A stretch of DNA of 64,000 nucleotides from Streptomyces sp. NBC_01551 (GTDB lineage Bacteria > Actinomycetota > Actinomycetes > Streptomycetales > Streptomycetaceae): NCBI RefSeq assembly GCF_026339935.1, contig NZ_JAPEPX010000001.1, forward strand, positions 5,359,501-5,423,500. Reading direction: 5' to 3'. Shown here one piece after another: positions 37,760 through 45,535 of the stretch. A model generated the notes under the pieces. The model searched no databases and was not told the origin of the DNA. It saw only the letters and a program-made list of their open reading frames with translations. A program made the translations under genes and the position numbers. Position 1 is the first letter of the stretch. Every line of letters starts with the position of its first letter.

Positions 37760-38848
37760 ATGGGCATGGGTATGGGCATGGGCAGGGGCGCGAACACGGG
37801 CGCGCGCAACCGGATGGCTGGAGCGGTCCTGGCGGGACTCGCGGCCCTGGGGATCGCGACCGCCCCGGCCGGGGCGGCCGCACCGGCGCGGGCGGCCGCC
37901 GGGGAGCTCTCGTACGCCGCCTCGACCGGCGTCGGCGTGCACAACGCCTACGAGAAGGCCAAGTTCCCCTACTTCGCCGACGCGCTGGACTCCGGGGCCG
38001 CGATGCTCGAACTCGACGTGTGGACCAACTTCTTCGGCAGCTCCTGGCGGGTCTCGCACGACAACCCCTTCGGCAACGACAGCAACTGCGAGAACGCCAC
38101 CAGCCCCGCCCAACTGCGCACCAAGTCCCGCAATCAGAACCTCGCGGGCTGCCTCTCCGACATCCGCAGCTGGCACGACGCCCACCCCGGCCACCGCCCC
38201 GTCGTCCTCAAGCTGGAGCTCAAGGACGGCTTCGCCGCCAACCTCGGACGCGGGCCCGCCGAGCTGGACGCCCTGCTGAACTCGAAGCTCGGCGACGCCC
38301 TCTACCGGCCCGGCCGGCTGGCCGCCGGACACCCGGACCTCGACTCCGCCGCCAAGGCGGGCGCCTGGCCCGGCCGCTCCGCCATGGCCGGGAAGTTCCT
38401 CGTCGAGCTGATCCCCGGCACCCTGGAGGAGGGCAACGCGTCCGACACCCTCTGGACGGACCGCGAGTACGCCACCCACCTGCGCTCCCTCGCCGCCTCG
38501 GGCCGGCTCGGCCAGGCCGCGGCCTTCCCCGCCGTACACCGGGCGGAAGCGGGCGATCCCCGCGCCCGCTACGCCGACGCCTCGCTGCGCCCCTGGTTCG
38601 TGGTCTTCGACGGGGACGCGAGCGCGTACGCCGGCGGCTCCATAGACACCGGCTGGTACGACCGCAACCACTACCTGCTGATCGCCACCGACGTCCACAA
38701 CGTGGCCCCCGCCATCGACGGCACCCGGCCGACCGAGGCGCAGGCCCGCGACCGCCTCGCCCTGACGGCCGCGCGCCACGCCTCCATCGCCTCCGCCGAC
38801 TGGTACCCGCTGCCGTCCGTGCTGGCGACCGTCGTGCCGCGCGGCTAG
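37760..38848 (+). CDS. Secreted Ca2+-dependent phosphoinositide-specific phospholipase C-like enzyme
   Basis: A 362-residue protein with an N-terminal export signal (AGAVLAGLAALGIATAPAGAAAPARA). The TIM-barrel PLC half carries VGVHNAYEK (catalytic His), LELDVWTN (Glu/Asp metal ligands) and VSHDNPFG (second His), then LVVLKLELKDGF-type motif VVLKLELK and a C-terminal SADWYPLP. It hydrolyses phosphodiester lipids outside the cell. Four in-frame ATG-GGN pairs (MGMGMGMG) give ambiguous starts at 37760, 37766, 37772 and 37778; GGGAG 8 bases ahead favours 37760. Confidence 0.88.
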   Translation: MGMGMGMGRGANTGARNRMAGAVLAGLAALGIATAPAGAAAPARAAAGELSYAASTGVGVHNAYEKAKFPYFADALDSGAAMLELDVWTNFFGSSWRVSHDNPFGNDSNCENATSPAQLRTKSRNQNLAGCLSDIRSWHDAHPGHRPVVLKLELKDGFAANLGRGPAELDALLNSKLGDALYRPGRLAAGHPDLDSAAKAGAWPGRSAMAGKFLVELIPGTLEEGNASDTLWTDREYATHLRSLAASGRLGQAAAFPAVHRAEAGDPRARYADASLRPWFVVFDGDASAYAGGSIDTGWYDRNHYLLIATDVHNVAPAIDGTRPTEAQARDRLALTAARHASIASADWYPLPSVLATVVPRG

Positions 38849-38849
38849 T

Positions 38850-38880
38850 ACCCTTATTGCGAGTAATTCGCAATAAGGGT
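38850..38880. promoter_or_regulatory. Perfect 31-bp palindrome with Fur-family (Nur-like) core upstream of tsaD
   Basis: ACCCTTATTGCGA (38850-38862) and its exact reverse complement (38868-38880) flank GTAAT. The centre TTGCGA-N5-TCGCAA closely matches the Streptomyces Nur-box pattern tTGCaa-N5-ttGCAA and can also be read as a Fur-type 7-1-7 site. The element is AT-rich within GC-rich DNA, has no T tail, begins 2 bases after the phospholipase stop and ends 10 bases before the tsaD start. An operator is therefore more likely than a terminator. Confidence 0.6.
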
Positions 38881-38890
38881 TGAAGGTGCT

Positions 38891-39964
38891 GTGGTGGGGT
38901 CTCCGGTGGTGCTCGGCATCGAGTCGTCCTGCGACGAGACGGGCGCGGGCATCGTGCGCGACGGGAGGCTCCTTGCCCACGTCGTCGCGTCGAGCATGGA
39001 CGAACACGCCCGCTTCGGCGGCGTCGTCCCCGAGATCGCGGCCCGCGCCCACCTGCACGCCTTCAACCCGGTCGTCCGCCGCGCCCTCGACCAGGCCGGG
39101 CTGCGGGCGGACCAGCTCGACGCGGTCGCCGTCACCACCGGCCCCGGCCTCTCCGGCGCGCTCCAGGTCGGACTCGCCGGGGCCAAGACCCTCGCCTACT
39201 CCCTCGGCGTCCCCCTGTACGGGGTGCACCACCTGGCCGGACACGTCGCCGCCGACACCCTGGAACACGGGCCGCTGCCACGGCCCTGCGTGGTGCTGAT
39301 CGTCTCCGGCGGGCACACCTCGCTGCTGCTGGTACGGGACCTCGTGCGCGAGCCGATCCTGCACCTCGGGGACACCCTGGACGACGCCGCCGGCGAATGC
39401 TTCGACAAGGTGGCCCGGATCCTCGGCCTGCCCTACCCCGGCGGGCCCGCCGTCGACCGCGCCGCGCGCGGCGGGAACCCCAGGGCCGTCCCCTTCCCCC
39501 GTCCGCTGACCGCCGGGCGCGGCGCGGACGACCCGTACGCCTGGTCCTTCTCCTTCTCCGGGCTGAAGACCGCCGCCGCCCGCTGGGCGGAGGGGTACCG
39601 GCAGCGCGGGGAGGAGCCGCCGGTGGCGGACGGCGCCGCCTCGCTCCAGGAGGCCGTGGCCGACGTGCTCACCCGCAAGGCGGTCGCCGCCTGCAAGGAG
39701 TACGGGGTCGGGACCCTGGTGGTGGTCGGCGGCGTGGCCGCCAACTCCCGCGTACGGGCCCTCGCGGAGCGGCGCTGCGCCTCCGCCGGGATCGAGCTGC
39801 GGGTGCCCCCGATGACCCTGTGCACCGACAACGGCGCGATGATCGCCGCGATCGGGGACCTGCTGGTGCGCGCCGGGGCGCAGCCCGCCCCGTGGGACGT
39901 GACCGTCGACCCGTCCGCGCCGCTGGAGTACGCCTCCCTCAACCCGGCCGCGGCCCGCCGGTAA
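38891..39964 (+). CDS. tsaD: TsaD-type tRNA N6-adenosine threonylcarbamoyltransferase, probably a paralogue
   Basis: A 357-residue protein of the Kae1/TsaD family. [16 protein letters not shown] opens the ASKHA fold; the metal-binding HxxxH is H114-LAG-H118 in [36 protein letters not shown] and [15 protein letters not shown] (Asp metal ligand) are all intact. TsaD transfers threonylcarbamoyl to A37 of ANN-reading tRNAs. The usual tsaE/tsaB/rimI partners are absent here; the gene stands alone after a Fur-like palindrome, and the sequence differs from the Streptomyces housekeeping form I recall. It may be a metal-regulated second copy. GTG 38891 or GTG 38894 is the start, after GAAGG. Confidence 0.9.
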   Translation: MVGSPVVLGIESSCDETGAGIVRDGRLLAHVVASSMDEHARFGGVVPEIAARAHLHAFNPVVRRALDQAGLRADQLDAVAVTTGPGLSGALQVGLAGAKTLAYSLGVPLYGVHHLAGHVAADTLEHGPLPRPCVVLIVSGGHTSLLLVRDLVREPILHLGDTLDDAAGECFDKVARILGLPYPGGPAVDRAARGGNPRAVPFPRPLTAGRGADDPYAWSFSFSGLKTAAARWAEGYRQRGEEPPVADGAASLQEAVADVLTRKAVAACKEYGVGTLVVVGGVAANSRVRALAERRCASAGIELRVPPMTLCTDNGAMIAAIGDLLVRAGAQPAPWDVTVDPSAPLEYASLNPAAARR

Positions 39965-39970
39965 ACGCGT

Positions 39971-40007
39971 CGCGGGCGCGGCCCGGTGGTTGCGGTCCGC
40001 GCCCGCG
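39971..40007. terminator. 11-bp hairpin between tsaD and the first kelch gene
   Basis: CGCGGGCGCGG / CCGCGCCCGCG pair perfectly with a 15-base loop, between convergent stop codons (39964 and 40031). No T tract; it can act in both directions. Confidence 0.55.
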
Positions 40008-40030
40008 AGGGCGGTCAGGCGGTCAGGCTG

Positions 40031-41758
40031 TCAGAGCTCCGAGCCTTCGTCCGACTCGTCCATCGGAGGCCGGACGAAGGGGAGCTCTTCTTCCAGGTCT
40101 TCCTCCGGGACGGTGTCCGGGGCCGGCTTCGGGCTGGGCTTCTGGGCAGGCTTGCCCGAGGGCTTTCCGGAGGGCTTCCCGGACGGCTTCTGGCCGGGCT
40201 TCCCCGGAGGCCGCTGGCCGGCTTGCTGCTGCTGGTCGGGCTTGGGCCAACTGGAGGGCCTTTCCTCGCCGCTGGGCTGCTGCGCTTCGGCGGGCTCCTG
40301 CGTGTCGTCCGGCTGCTCCTGCTGGCCCGGCTTGGGCCAGGAAGGGGGCTGCTGGGTTCCGCCGGGCTGCTGCTGTTCGGGCCTGGGCCATGCCGGGGGC
40401 TTCTGCTCTCCGGCCGGCTGCTGGGTCCCGCCGGGCTGCTGGGTTCCGCCCGGCTTCTGCTCTCCGGCCGGCTGCTGGGTTCCGCCAGGCTTCTGCTCTC
40501 CGGCCGGCTGCTGCTGTGCCGGGTCCGGCCGGGTCTGCCCGCCGGGGTTCTGCTGGTTCCCGCCCGGCGGCGGGACCGCGCCCGGCTGCGCCGGCTGCTG
40601 CTGGTCGGGCCTGCCCCCGCCCGGCTGCTCGGAGCCTTCGATCGCGAAGGCCTCGGCCTTGGCCGTCGGGGTCTCCTCGGCACCCGGGACGCCTCCCAGG
40701 GCGTACACGCAGTGGCTCTTGCGGGACTTGGGACACGCCGCGGCCGCCGCGGCGAGCGCCCGGCGCGCGGTGGGCATCGAGGGCAGCGCCACCCACGCGT
40801 TGGTCACCGGGCTGTACGCGTCGAGGGCCGCCAGGTTGCCGGCGTCGTTGTTACCGCCCACGGCATACACGCAGCCGTTGCTCATGCCGTCGGGGCAGGG
40901 CGCCGCGGCCGCGGCCGTGAGGCCGCGCTCGGTCGGCATGTCGGGCAGGGGCTGCCAGCCGTCCAGGCTCGGGCTGTACACCTCGGCCGAGATCAGGGTC
41001 GCGTCAGTGGTGTTGCCGCCGCCGAGGGCGTAGACGCAGGTTCCGCGCAGTTCCAGGTCCCCGGGGCAGGGCGCGGCGGCGGCGCCGAGGCCGACCCGGG
41101 CGACCTGCAGGGACGAGACGGTGGCCCAGGTGTTGGTGGCCGGGCTGTAGGCCTCCACCCGGGTAAGGATCGGCGTGGCACCGGTCAGCGTGCTGCCCCC
41201 GATGACGTAGACGCACGTCCCGCGCAGCCCGCCCACGTTGGTCGGGCACGGTGCCGCCGCCGCGGCCGGGCCGGAACGCGGGCCGCCCGGCATCGGCGGC
41301 AGCGACAGCCAGGCGTTGGTCTTCGTGCTGTACGCCTCCGCGGTGGCCGAGGCGGTGGTGCCGCCGACCAGACCTCCGATGGCGTAGACGCAGTCGCCCC
41401 GCACCCCGCCCGGGCAGGGAGCCGTGGCGGACGCGAGGTTCGACCGGGGGAACTTGAGCCGGGGCAGGGCCGCCCACGTGCCGACCGCGGGGCTGTACGC
41501 CTCCAGCTCGTCGTCGGAGCCCACCGCGTACACGCAGGGGCCGTGGAGCCCGTCGGGGCACTCCGCCGCCGCGGCCGCGAGGTTCGCACGTGCGGTCGGC
41601 ATGTCGGGGACGGTCAGCCACACGCCCTGGGCGCTCGCCGCAGTGGACGACAGGGCCAGCAGCGGGGCGACGGCCAGGACGGCGAGTCGCCGCCAGCCTC
41701 GCTGCCCGGCCCGGCCCGGCGGGGATTCGTCCTGGTCGCTGGGGAGCATGCGCCTCAT
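40031..41758 (-). CDS. Secreted kelch-repeat propeller with Q/P/G-rich repeat tail
   Basis: A 575-residue protein. A signal peptide occupies about residues 1-44 (RRLAVLAVAPLLALSSTAASAQG). Residues about 45-365 form six kelch blades with the pattern CVYAIGG...AEAYSTKTNAWLSLPPMP. Each blade carries a pair of cysteines (CP...CVY, 8-13 residues apart) that could form one disulfide per blade. Residues about 375-540 are a hydrophilic tail with GGTQQPAGEQKP repeats, then GKPS repeats, ending in an acidic segment (PEEDLEEELPF...DEGSEL). No LPxTG or transmembrane anchor. It lies in tandem with a paralogue at 41889-43133 and shares its promoter motif. Probably an extracellular binding protein. Confidence 0.85.
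   Translation of the reverse strand: MRRMLPSDQDESPPGRAGQRGWRRLAVLAVAPLLALSSTAASAQGVWLTVPDMPTARANLAAAAAECPDGLHGPCVYAVGSDDELEAYSPAVGTWAALPRLKFPRSNLASATAPCPGGVRGDCVYAIGGLVGGTTASATAEAYSTKTNAWLSLPPMPGGPRSGPAAAAAPCPTNVGGLRGTCVYVIGGSTLTGATPILTRVEAYSPATNTWATVSSLQVARVGLGAAAAPCPGDLELRGTCVYALGGGNTTDATLISAEVYSPSLDGWQPLPDMPTERGLTAAAAAPCPDGMSNGCVYAVGGNNDAGNLAALDAYSPVTNAWVALPSMPTARRALAAAAAACPKSRKSHCVYALGGVPGAEETPTAKAEAFAIEGSEQPGGGRPDQQQPAQPGAVPPPGGNQQNPGGQTRPDPAQQQPAGEQKPGGTQQPAGEQKPGGTQQPGGTQQPAGEQKPPAWPRPEQQQPGGTQQPPSWPKPGQQEQPDDTQEPAEAQQPSGEERPSSWPKPDQQQQAGQRPPGKPGQKPSGKPSGKPSGKPAQKPSPKPAPDTVPEEDLEEELPFVRPPMDESDEGSEL
40170..40520 (-). repeat. Low-complexity tandem repeats encoding the kelch protein tail
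   Basis: DNA copies of the GGTQQPAGEQKP-encoding unit occur four times in a degenerate ladder at about 40395-40520 (CTGCTCTCCGGCCGGCTGCTG recurs). A shorter GGCTTxCCGGA ladder at about 40165-40205 encodes GKPS. Such repeats often vary in copy number between strains. Confidence 0.6.
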
Positions 41759-41823
41759 CGGGACCTCTTTCCTGGTTGCCGCGCGGCGCGGTCCGCCGAC
41801 GACGGAATGGGAGCAGGATGAAG

Positions 41824-41838
41824 TTACATACAGTTATC
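41824..41838 (-). promoter_or_regulatory. Shared upstream motif of kelch genes, copy 1
   Basis: On the minus strand GATAACTGTATGTAA lies 66 bases before the start codon. The same 15-mer with two changes (GATCACCGTATGTAA) precedes the paralogous gene at 43133. It is AT-rich in a GC-rich setting and is probably a common promoter element or regulator site. The leader ends (GGAAAGAGGTCCC before ATG) are also conserved between the two genes. Confidence 0.5.
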
Positions 41839-41888
41839 GGCTTGTCGCACGCCGTAGCGACCGAACGGTCGAACCGGGGCCGCGCCCG

Positions 41889-43133
41889 TCACCCCTCCGT
41901 GGGTGCGGGCGGGGGTGTGGGCTCGGGCTTGGACTCGTGCTCGGGCTCGGGCTTGGGCTTGGGCTCGTGCTCGGGCTTGGACTCGTGCTCGGGCTTGGGG
42001 CCCGTCTCGTGGCGCCCGCGTTCGATGGTGAAGGCCTCGTTCGCGGCCGTCGGGTTCGAGCCGTTGTCGATGAATCCGCCGAACGCGTAGGCGCAGGTGT
42101 GATCCTTGTTCTTGGGGCACGGAGCGGCGGCCCCGGCGAACTCCCGGTGGGGCGTGGGCATCGAGGGCATGGTCGCCCACGCGTTGGTGACCGGACTGTA
42201 CGCCTCGACCGTGGCCAGGGTGGTCGAGGTCCCGAGACCTCCCATCGCGTACACGCAGCCGTTCCGCAGGCCCTCGGGGCAGGGAGCCGCCACCATGGCG
42301 AAGAAGTCGGAGCGCGCGGTCGGCATGTCCGGAATGCTCAGCCAGGCGTTCAGGGCGGGGCTGTAGACCTCGGCCGAAGCGAGGGGCGAGGTGGTGCTGT
42401 TGCCGCCTCCGGCGGCGTAGACGCAGGTGCCGTGCAGCCCCAGGCCTTCGGGGCAGGGTGCGGCGGTGCCGCCGTGGCCGACCCGGGGGGTCTGCATGGG
42501 TGTGACGGTGGCCCAGGTGTTGGTGGCGGGGCTGTAGGCCTCCACGGTGGCGACGACGTCGTTGGGGCCGCCGGTGAGGAGGTTGCCGCCGAAGACGTAC
42601 ACGCACGTCCCGCGCAACCCGACCCCCTCCACGCACGGCGCGGTGGCCGCCGCCGAGCCTGAGCGGGCGGTCGGCATGGAAGGCAGGGTCAGCCAGGTGT
42701 TCGTCTCCGTGCTGTACGCCTCGGCGGTGGCCAGGGCCGTGGTGTTCCCGCCCCCGATGGCGTAGACGCAGTCGCCCAGTACCTCGCCCGGGCATGGCGC
42801 CGTGGCGGTCGAGGGGGTGGCCCGGGGCGTTTTCACCGGCGGAAGAGTGGTCCAGGCGCCGGTGACGGGGCTGTACGCCAACAGGTTCGTGGGTCCGACG
42901 GAGTACACGCAGGTGCCGTGGAGCCCCTCGGGGCAGTTCGCCGCCGCGCCTCCCATGGCCACGTCGGGCGCGGGCAGCGGCGCCGCGGTCACCCATACGC
43001 CCTGCGCGGTCGCCGAGGCGGCCGTCAGGGCCAGCAGTGGCGCGAGGGCGAGGACGGCGAGCCGCCGCCAGGAGCGGTGCCGTGCGCGCGGGGGTGGGGG
43101 ATCGTCCTGGCCGCTGTGCCGCGTGCGCCTCAT
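41889..43133 (-). CDS. Secreted kelch-repeat propeller, paralogue of the neighbouring gene
   Basis: A 414-residue protein. The N-terminus (MRRTRHSGQDD...SWRRLAVLALAPLLALTAASATAQGVW) is nearly the same as in the 41758 gene and is a signal peptide. Six kelch blades follow, again with a CP...CVY cysteine pair in each (for example APCPGEVLGDCVYAIGG, APCVEGVGLRGTCVYVFGG). The tail is short and charged, with KPEHESKPEHEPKP repeats in place of the Gln/Gly-rich tail. The gene precedes its paralogue on the same strand, with 130 bases between and a separate conserved promoter motif, so the pair is a tandem duplication. The ligand is unknown. Confidence 0.85.
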   Translation of the reverse strand: MRRTRHSGQDDPPPPRARHRSWRRLAVLALAPLLALTAASATAQGVWVTAAPLPAPDVAMGGAAANCPEGLHGTCVYSVGPTNLLAYSPVTGAWTTLPPVKTPRATPSTATAPCPGEVLGDCVYAIGGGNTTALATAEAYSTETNTWLTLPSMPTARSGSAAATAPCVEGVGLRGTCVYVFGGNLLTGGPNDVVATVEAYSPATNTWATVTPMQTPRVGHGGTAAPCPEGLGLHGTCVYAAGGGNSTTSPLASAEVYSPALNAWLSIPDMPTARSDFFAMVAAPCPEGLRNGCVYAMGGLGTSTTLATVEAYSPVTNAWATMPSMPTPHREFAGAAAPCPKNKDHTCAYAFGGFIDNGSNPTAANEAFTIERGRHETGPKPEHESKPEHEPKPKPEPEHESKPEPTPPPAPTEG

Positions 43134-43466
43134 CGGGGACCTCTTTCCGGAGCGGGAGTCGGGGGCACGGCGACCTTACATACGGTGATCTGACAATCAC
43201 TCAATGCGGCGCCCGGGTGCGCCGATCGGGCCGCCGCCGTTCACCCGCCCGGCCGCCTGCGGCCCCGCCCCCGCCCTCCCGGGCACCGCCGCCGGACCGT
43301 GCGCCCCCCACCGGGGCGCTCGCTCGGCCCGGCCCGGGCCCGGCCCCTCCTCGCCCGTTCCGGGGGCGGCGGACCGTTTCCCCGCAGGCGGTGGCGTCGT
43401 TGAGTCCGCGGAAGGGCCGGGGGGCCGCGGCCCGATTGTCGGCTACCGAACCGCAGGACTTCAGAG
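43134..43466. other. 333-base intergenic region upstream of kelch pair and methyltransferase pair
   Basis: This divergent gap holds the kelch promoter motif near its left end (43176-43190) and the promoter for the plus-strand genes. Between lies very C-rich sequence with an imperfect GGCGCCCGGGTGCGCC palindrome at about 43208-43223. No supported gene or RNA was seen. Confidence 0.45.
43176..43190 (-). promoter_or_regulatory. Shared upstream motif of kelch genes, copy 2
   Basis: GATCACCGTATGTAA on the minus strand, 43 bases before the start of the 43133 gene. It matches 13 of 15 bases of the copy before the 41758 gene, while the sequence between motif and start differs in length by 23 bases. 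The motif itself therefore appears to be under selection. Confidence 0.5.
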
Positions 43467-43991
43467 ATGCTCCTCGAATCCGCCCTCCCGCCCGCCCGGC
43501 ACCGGGACCGGCACGACGCCGCGACCGCCGTCTGGCAGTCGCTCGCCCGGGCGCTGTACGCGCTCGCCGCCGCCCCCGAGGCGGAGACCGGCCCGTTGGC
43601 CGCCCGGGCCGCCGCCCTCTACGACGTGTCCTCCGCGCTCCTCCTGCGCTCCGGCCCCGCCTTCGGCGAGCCCGTCCCCGGGGCCCTGCGCGCCGCCCTC
43701 GCGAGCCATCCCGCCGCCCCCGCCCTCGACCCGCTGCTGCGGGCCGTGAAGGACCACGTGCGGGTGCGGGTGGCCGTGGTCCGCCGCCCCGAACCGGACC
43801 TCCCGGCCGAGCGGCACCCCGTGCCCCCGGCCGGGCTGGCCGACCTGCTGGCCCGGTGCGCCGACGGCCCCGGCCCGCTCCCGCCCGGCTGCCCCGAACG
43901 CTTCGGCCGGGAACCGCTTGCCCGCCTCGCGGCGGTGGCGGTGGCCCTGTGCGAGGAAACCCCCACCCCGAAGGGAGACCGGCAGGAATGA
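43467..43991 (+). CDS. Hypothetical protein coupled to O-methyltransferase
   Basis: A 174-residue protein, alanine- and proline-rich with predicted helices (AVWQSLARALYALAAAPEAETGPLAARAAALYDVSSALLL spans about 43527-43646). No signal peptide, membrane segment or recognised motif. Its stop overlaps the methyltransferase start (ATGA at 43988), which is the main reason to accept it as real, along with strong third-position GC bias. It may assist or regulate the methyltransferase. Function unknown. Confidence 0.65.
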   Translation: MLLESALPPARHRDRHDAATAVWQSLARALYALAAAPEAETGPLAARAAALYDVSSALLLRSGPAFGEPVPGALRAALASHPAAPALDPLLRAVKDHVRVRVAVVRRPEPDLPAERHPVPPAGLADLLARCADGPGPLPPGCPERFGREPLARLAAVAVALCEETPTPKGDRQE

Positions 43992-44656
43992 GCCGGACCG
44001 AAGATCGCGTGAAGACCGTGCCGATCACCCCCGAGGTGTACGCGTACCTGGTCGCCCAGGCGGAACCCCCGAGCCCCGTGCAGCGCGGCCTGATCGCCCG
44101 CACCCGTGAACTCGGGGGCTCGGCCGAGATGCAGATCCCGCACGAGCAGGGTGTGTTCCTGACCCTGCTGGCCCGGCTCCTCGGCGCCCGCCGGATCGTC
44201 GAGGTCGGCACCTTCACCGGTTACTCCACGCTCGCCCTGGCCAACGGCCTCGTCCCCGGTGGCCAGGTCCTGACCTGCGACGTCTCCGAGGAGTGGACCG
44301 CGATCGCGCAGGAGGCGTGGAAGGAGGCCAAGGTCGCCGACCGGATCGAGCTGCGGATCGCACCCGCCCTGGAAACCCTCCGCGCGCTGCCGCCCGAGCC
44401 GGTGATCGACCTGGTCTTCCTGGACGCCGACAAGCCCGGCTACCGGGACTACTGGGACCAGCTCGTGCCGCGCGTCCGCCCCGGCGGGCTGCTCCTCGCC
44501 GACAACGTGCTGTACGGGGGCGAGGCCGTCCGCGAGGACGCGACCGGCAACGCCCGCGCCATCCGGGAGTTCAACGCCCACGTCCGCGCCGACGACCGGG
44601 TCGAGTCCGTGATGCTGCCGGTCGCGGACGGTCTCACGGTGGCCCGCAAACGCTGA
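43988..44656 (+). CDS. SAM-dependent O-methyltransferase, caffeoyl-CoA/catechol type
   Basis: A 222-residue class I methyltransferase. Motif I is IVEVGTFTGYSTLALA, with DLVFLDADKPGYRDYWDQL (metal-binding Asp) and GGLLLADNVLYGGEAV (Asp-Asn metal ligands). This is the pattern of Mg2+-dependent methyltransferases_3, which methylate catechols or related hydroxylated aromatics. In Streptomyces such enzymes are common outside biosynthetic clusters. It starts at ATG 43988, overlapping the upstream gene. Substrate unknown. Confidence 0.9.
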   Translation: MSRTEDRVKTVPITPEVYAYLVAQAEPPSPVQRGLIARTRELGGSAEMQIPHEQGVFLTLLARLLGARRIVEVGTFTGYSTLALANGLVPGGQVLTCDVSEEWTAIAQEAWKEAKVADRIELRIAPALETLRALPPEPVIDLVFLDADKPGYRDYWDQLVPRVRPGGLLLADNVLYGGEAVREDATGNARAIREFNAHVRADDRVESVMLPVADGLTVARKR

Positions 44657-44657
44657 A

Positions 44658-44722
44658 CTCCCGGTCGGGCGGGGGTTGGTGCATGATCGTGAACACGAGA
44701 AGCACCCCTCCACCGATCGGGA
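44658..44722. terminator. Imperfect long hairpin between methyltransferase and phosphatase genes
   Basis: CTCCCGGTCGG...GGGGGT and ACCCCTCCACCGATCGGGAG pair over most of their length with mismatches, leaving a large loop that contains TGCATGATCGTGAAC. It may be a terminator or attenuator. Weak evidence. Confidence 0.35.
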
Positions 44723-44731
44723 GACACCGGC

Positions 44732-45466
44732 ATGACCAGCCGCCGCCACATCGAGTTCGAACGCCTCCACAACTTCCGCGACCTGGGCGGCTACCGCACC
44801 GCCGACGGGCGCACCGTCGCCTGGGGGGCGCTCTACCGGGCCGACTCCCTGGGCAAGTTGAGCGGCGCCGACTGGGAGCGCTTCCTCGCGCTGGACATCC
44901 GTACCGTCATCGACCTGCGCTACCCCTGGGAGATCGAGGCCAAGGGCCGGATCCCGGAGGCCGACCGGTTCACGTACGCCAACCTCAGCATCGAGCACCG
45001 GCCCTACGACCAGGCCGAGATAGACCCCGGCATCGACCCCTGGCGCTACCTCGCCGACCGGTTCGCCGAGGTCGCCGAGGACGGCGTCCAGGAGATCCGC
45101 CAGGCCATCGAACTGATCGCCACCGGCCCCGGCCCGGCCGTGTTCCACTGCACCTCGGGCAAGGACCGCACCGGCCTCATCGCCGCCCTCGTGCTGACCC
45201 TGCTGGAGGTGCGGGAGGAGGAGATCCTCGCCGACTTCGCCCTCACCGAGCTGGCCACCGCCCGCCTCACCGCCGACTGGCACGCGGCGAACCCGGGCCG
45301 CACCCTGCGCTGGCCCTCGTACGGGCGCGCCCCGGCGGTCCTGCTCTCCCTCGTCCTGGCCGACCTGACGACGAGCTACGGCTCCCCGGCCGGCTACCTC
45401 ACGGACCGCGTCGGCATCACCGCCGATACGGTCGCCCGGCTGCGGGACCGCCTGCTGACGGCCTGA
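44732..45466 (+). CDS. Tyrosine-protein phosphatase (Tyr_phosphatase3 family)
   Basis: A 244-residue protein. The N-terminal block FERLHNFRDLGGYRTADGRTVAWGALYRADSL is characteristic of the MptpB-like family. The CX5R catalytic loop is HCTSGKDRTG, followed by LIAALVLTLLEV. VIDLRYPWEIEAKGR provides the conserved Asp/Arg region. It probably dephosphorylates phosphotyrosine, with possible activity on phosphoinositides or other phosphoresidues. The start codon ATG 44732 follows GGGAG. It ends 69 bases before the convergent membrane protein gene, with a bidirectional terminator between. Confidence 0.92.
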   Translation: MTSRRHIEFERLHNFRDLGGYRTADGRTVAWGALYRADSLGKLSGADWERFLALDIRTVIDLRYPWEIEAKGRIPEADRFTYANLSIEHRPYDQAEIDPGIDPWRYLADRFAEVAEDGVQEIRQAIELIATGPGPAVFHCTSGKDRTGLIAALVLTLLEVREEEILADFALTELATARLTADWHAANPGRTLRWPSYGRAPAVLLSLVLADLTTSYGSPAGYLTDRVGITADTVARLRDRLLTA

Positions 45467-45481
45467 CGCCTCATGTGAAAA

Positions 45482-45518
45482 AGGAGCGGTCGCGGTGCCG
45501 GGCACCGTGACCGCTCCT
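45482..45518. terminator. Bidirectional terminator
   Basis: AGGAGCGGTCgCGGTGCC / GGCACCGtGACCGCTCCT forms an 18-bp stem with a single mismatch and a tiny loop. On the minus strand it is followed by TTTTTCAC, so it is a good rho-independent terminator for the 45536 gene; it also serves the phosphatase gene on the plus strand. Confidence 0.85.
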
Positions 45519-45535
45519 CCCTCTCGTCCCGCCGG

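Noticed and set aside
38850..38880. Interpretation of the 31-bp palindrome as a terminator of the phospholipase gene
   Set aside because: The stem is AT-rich, lacks a T tail and ends 10 bases before the next start, which fits an operator better; not excluded.
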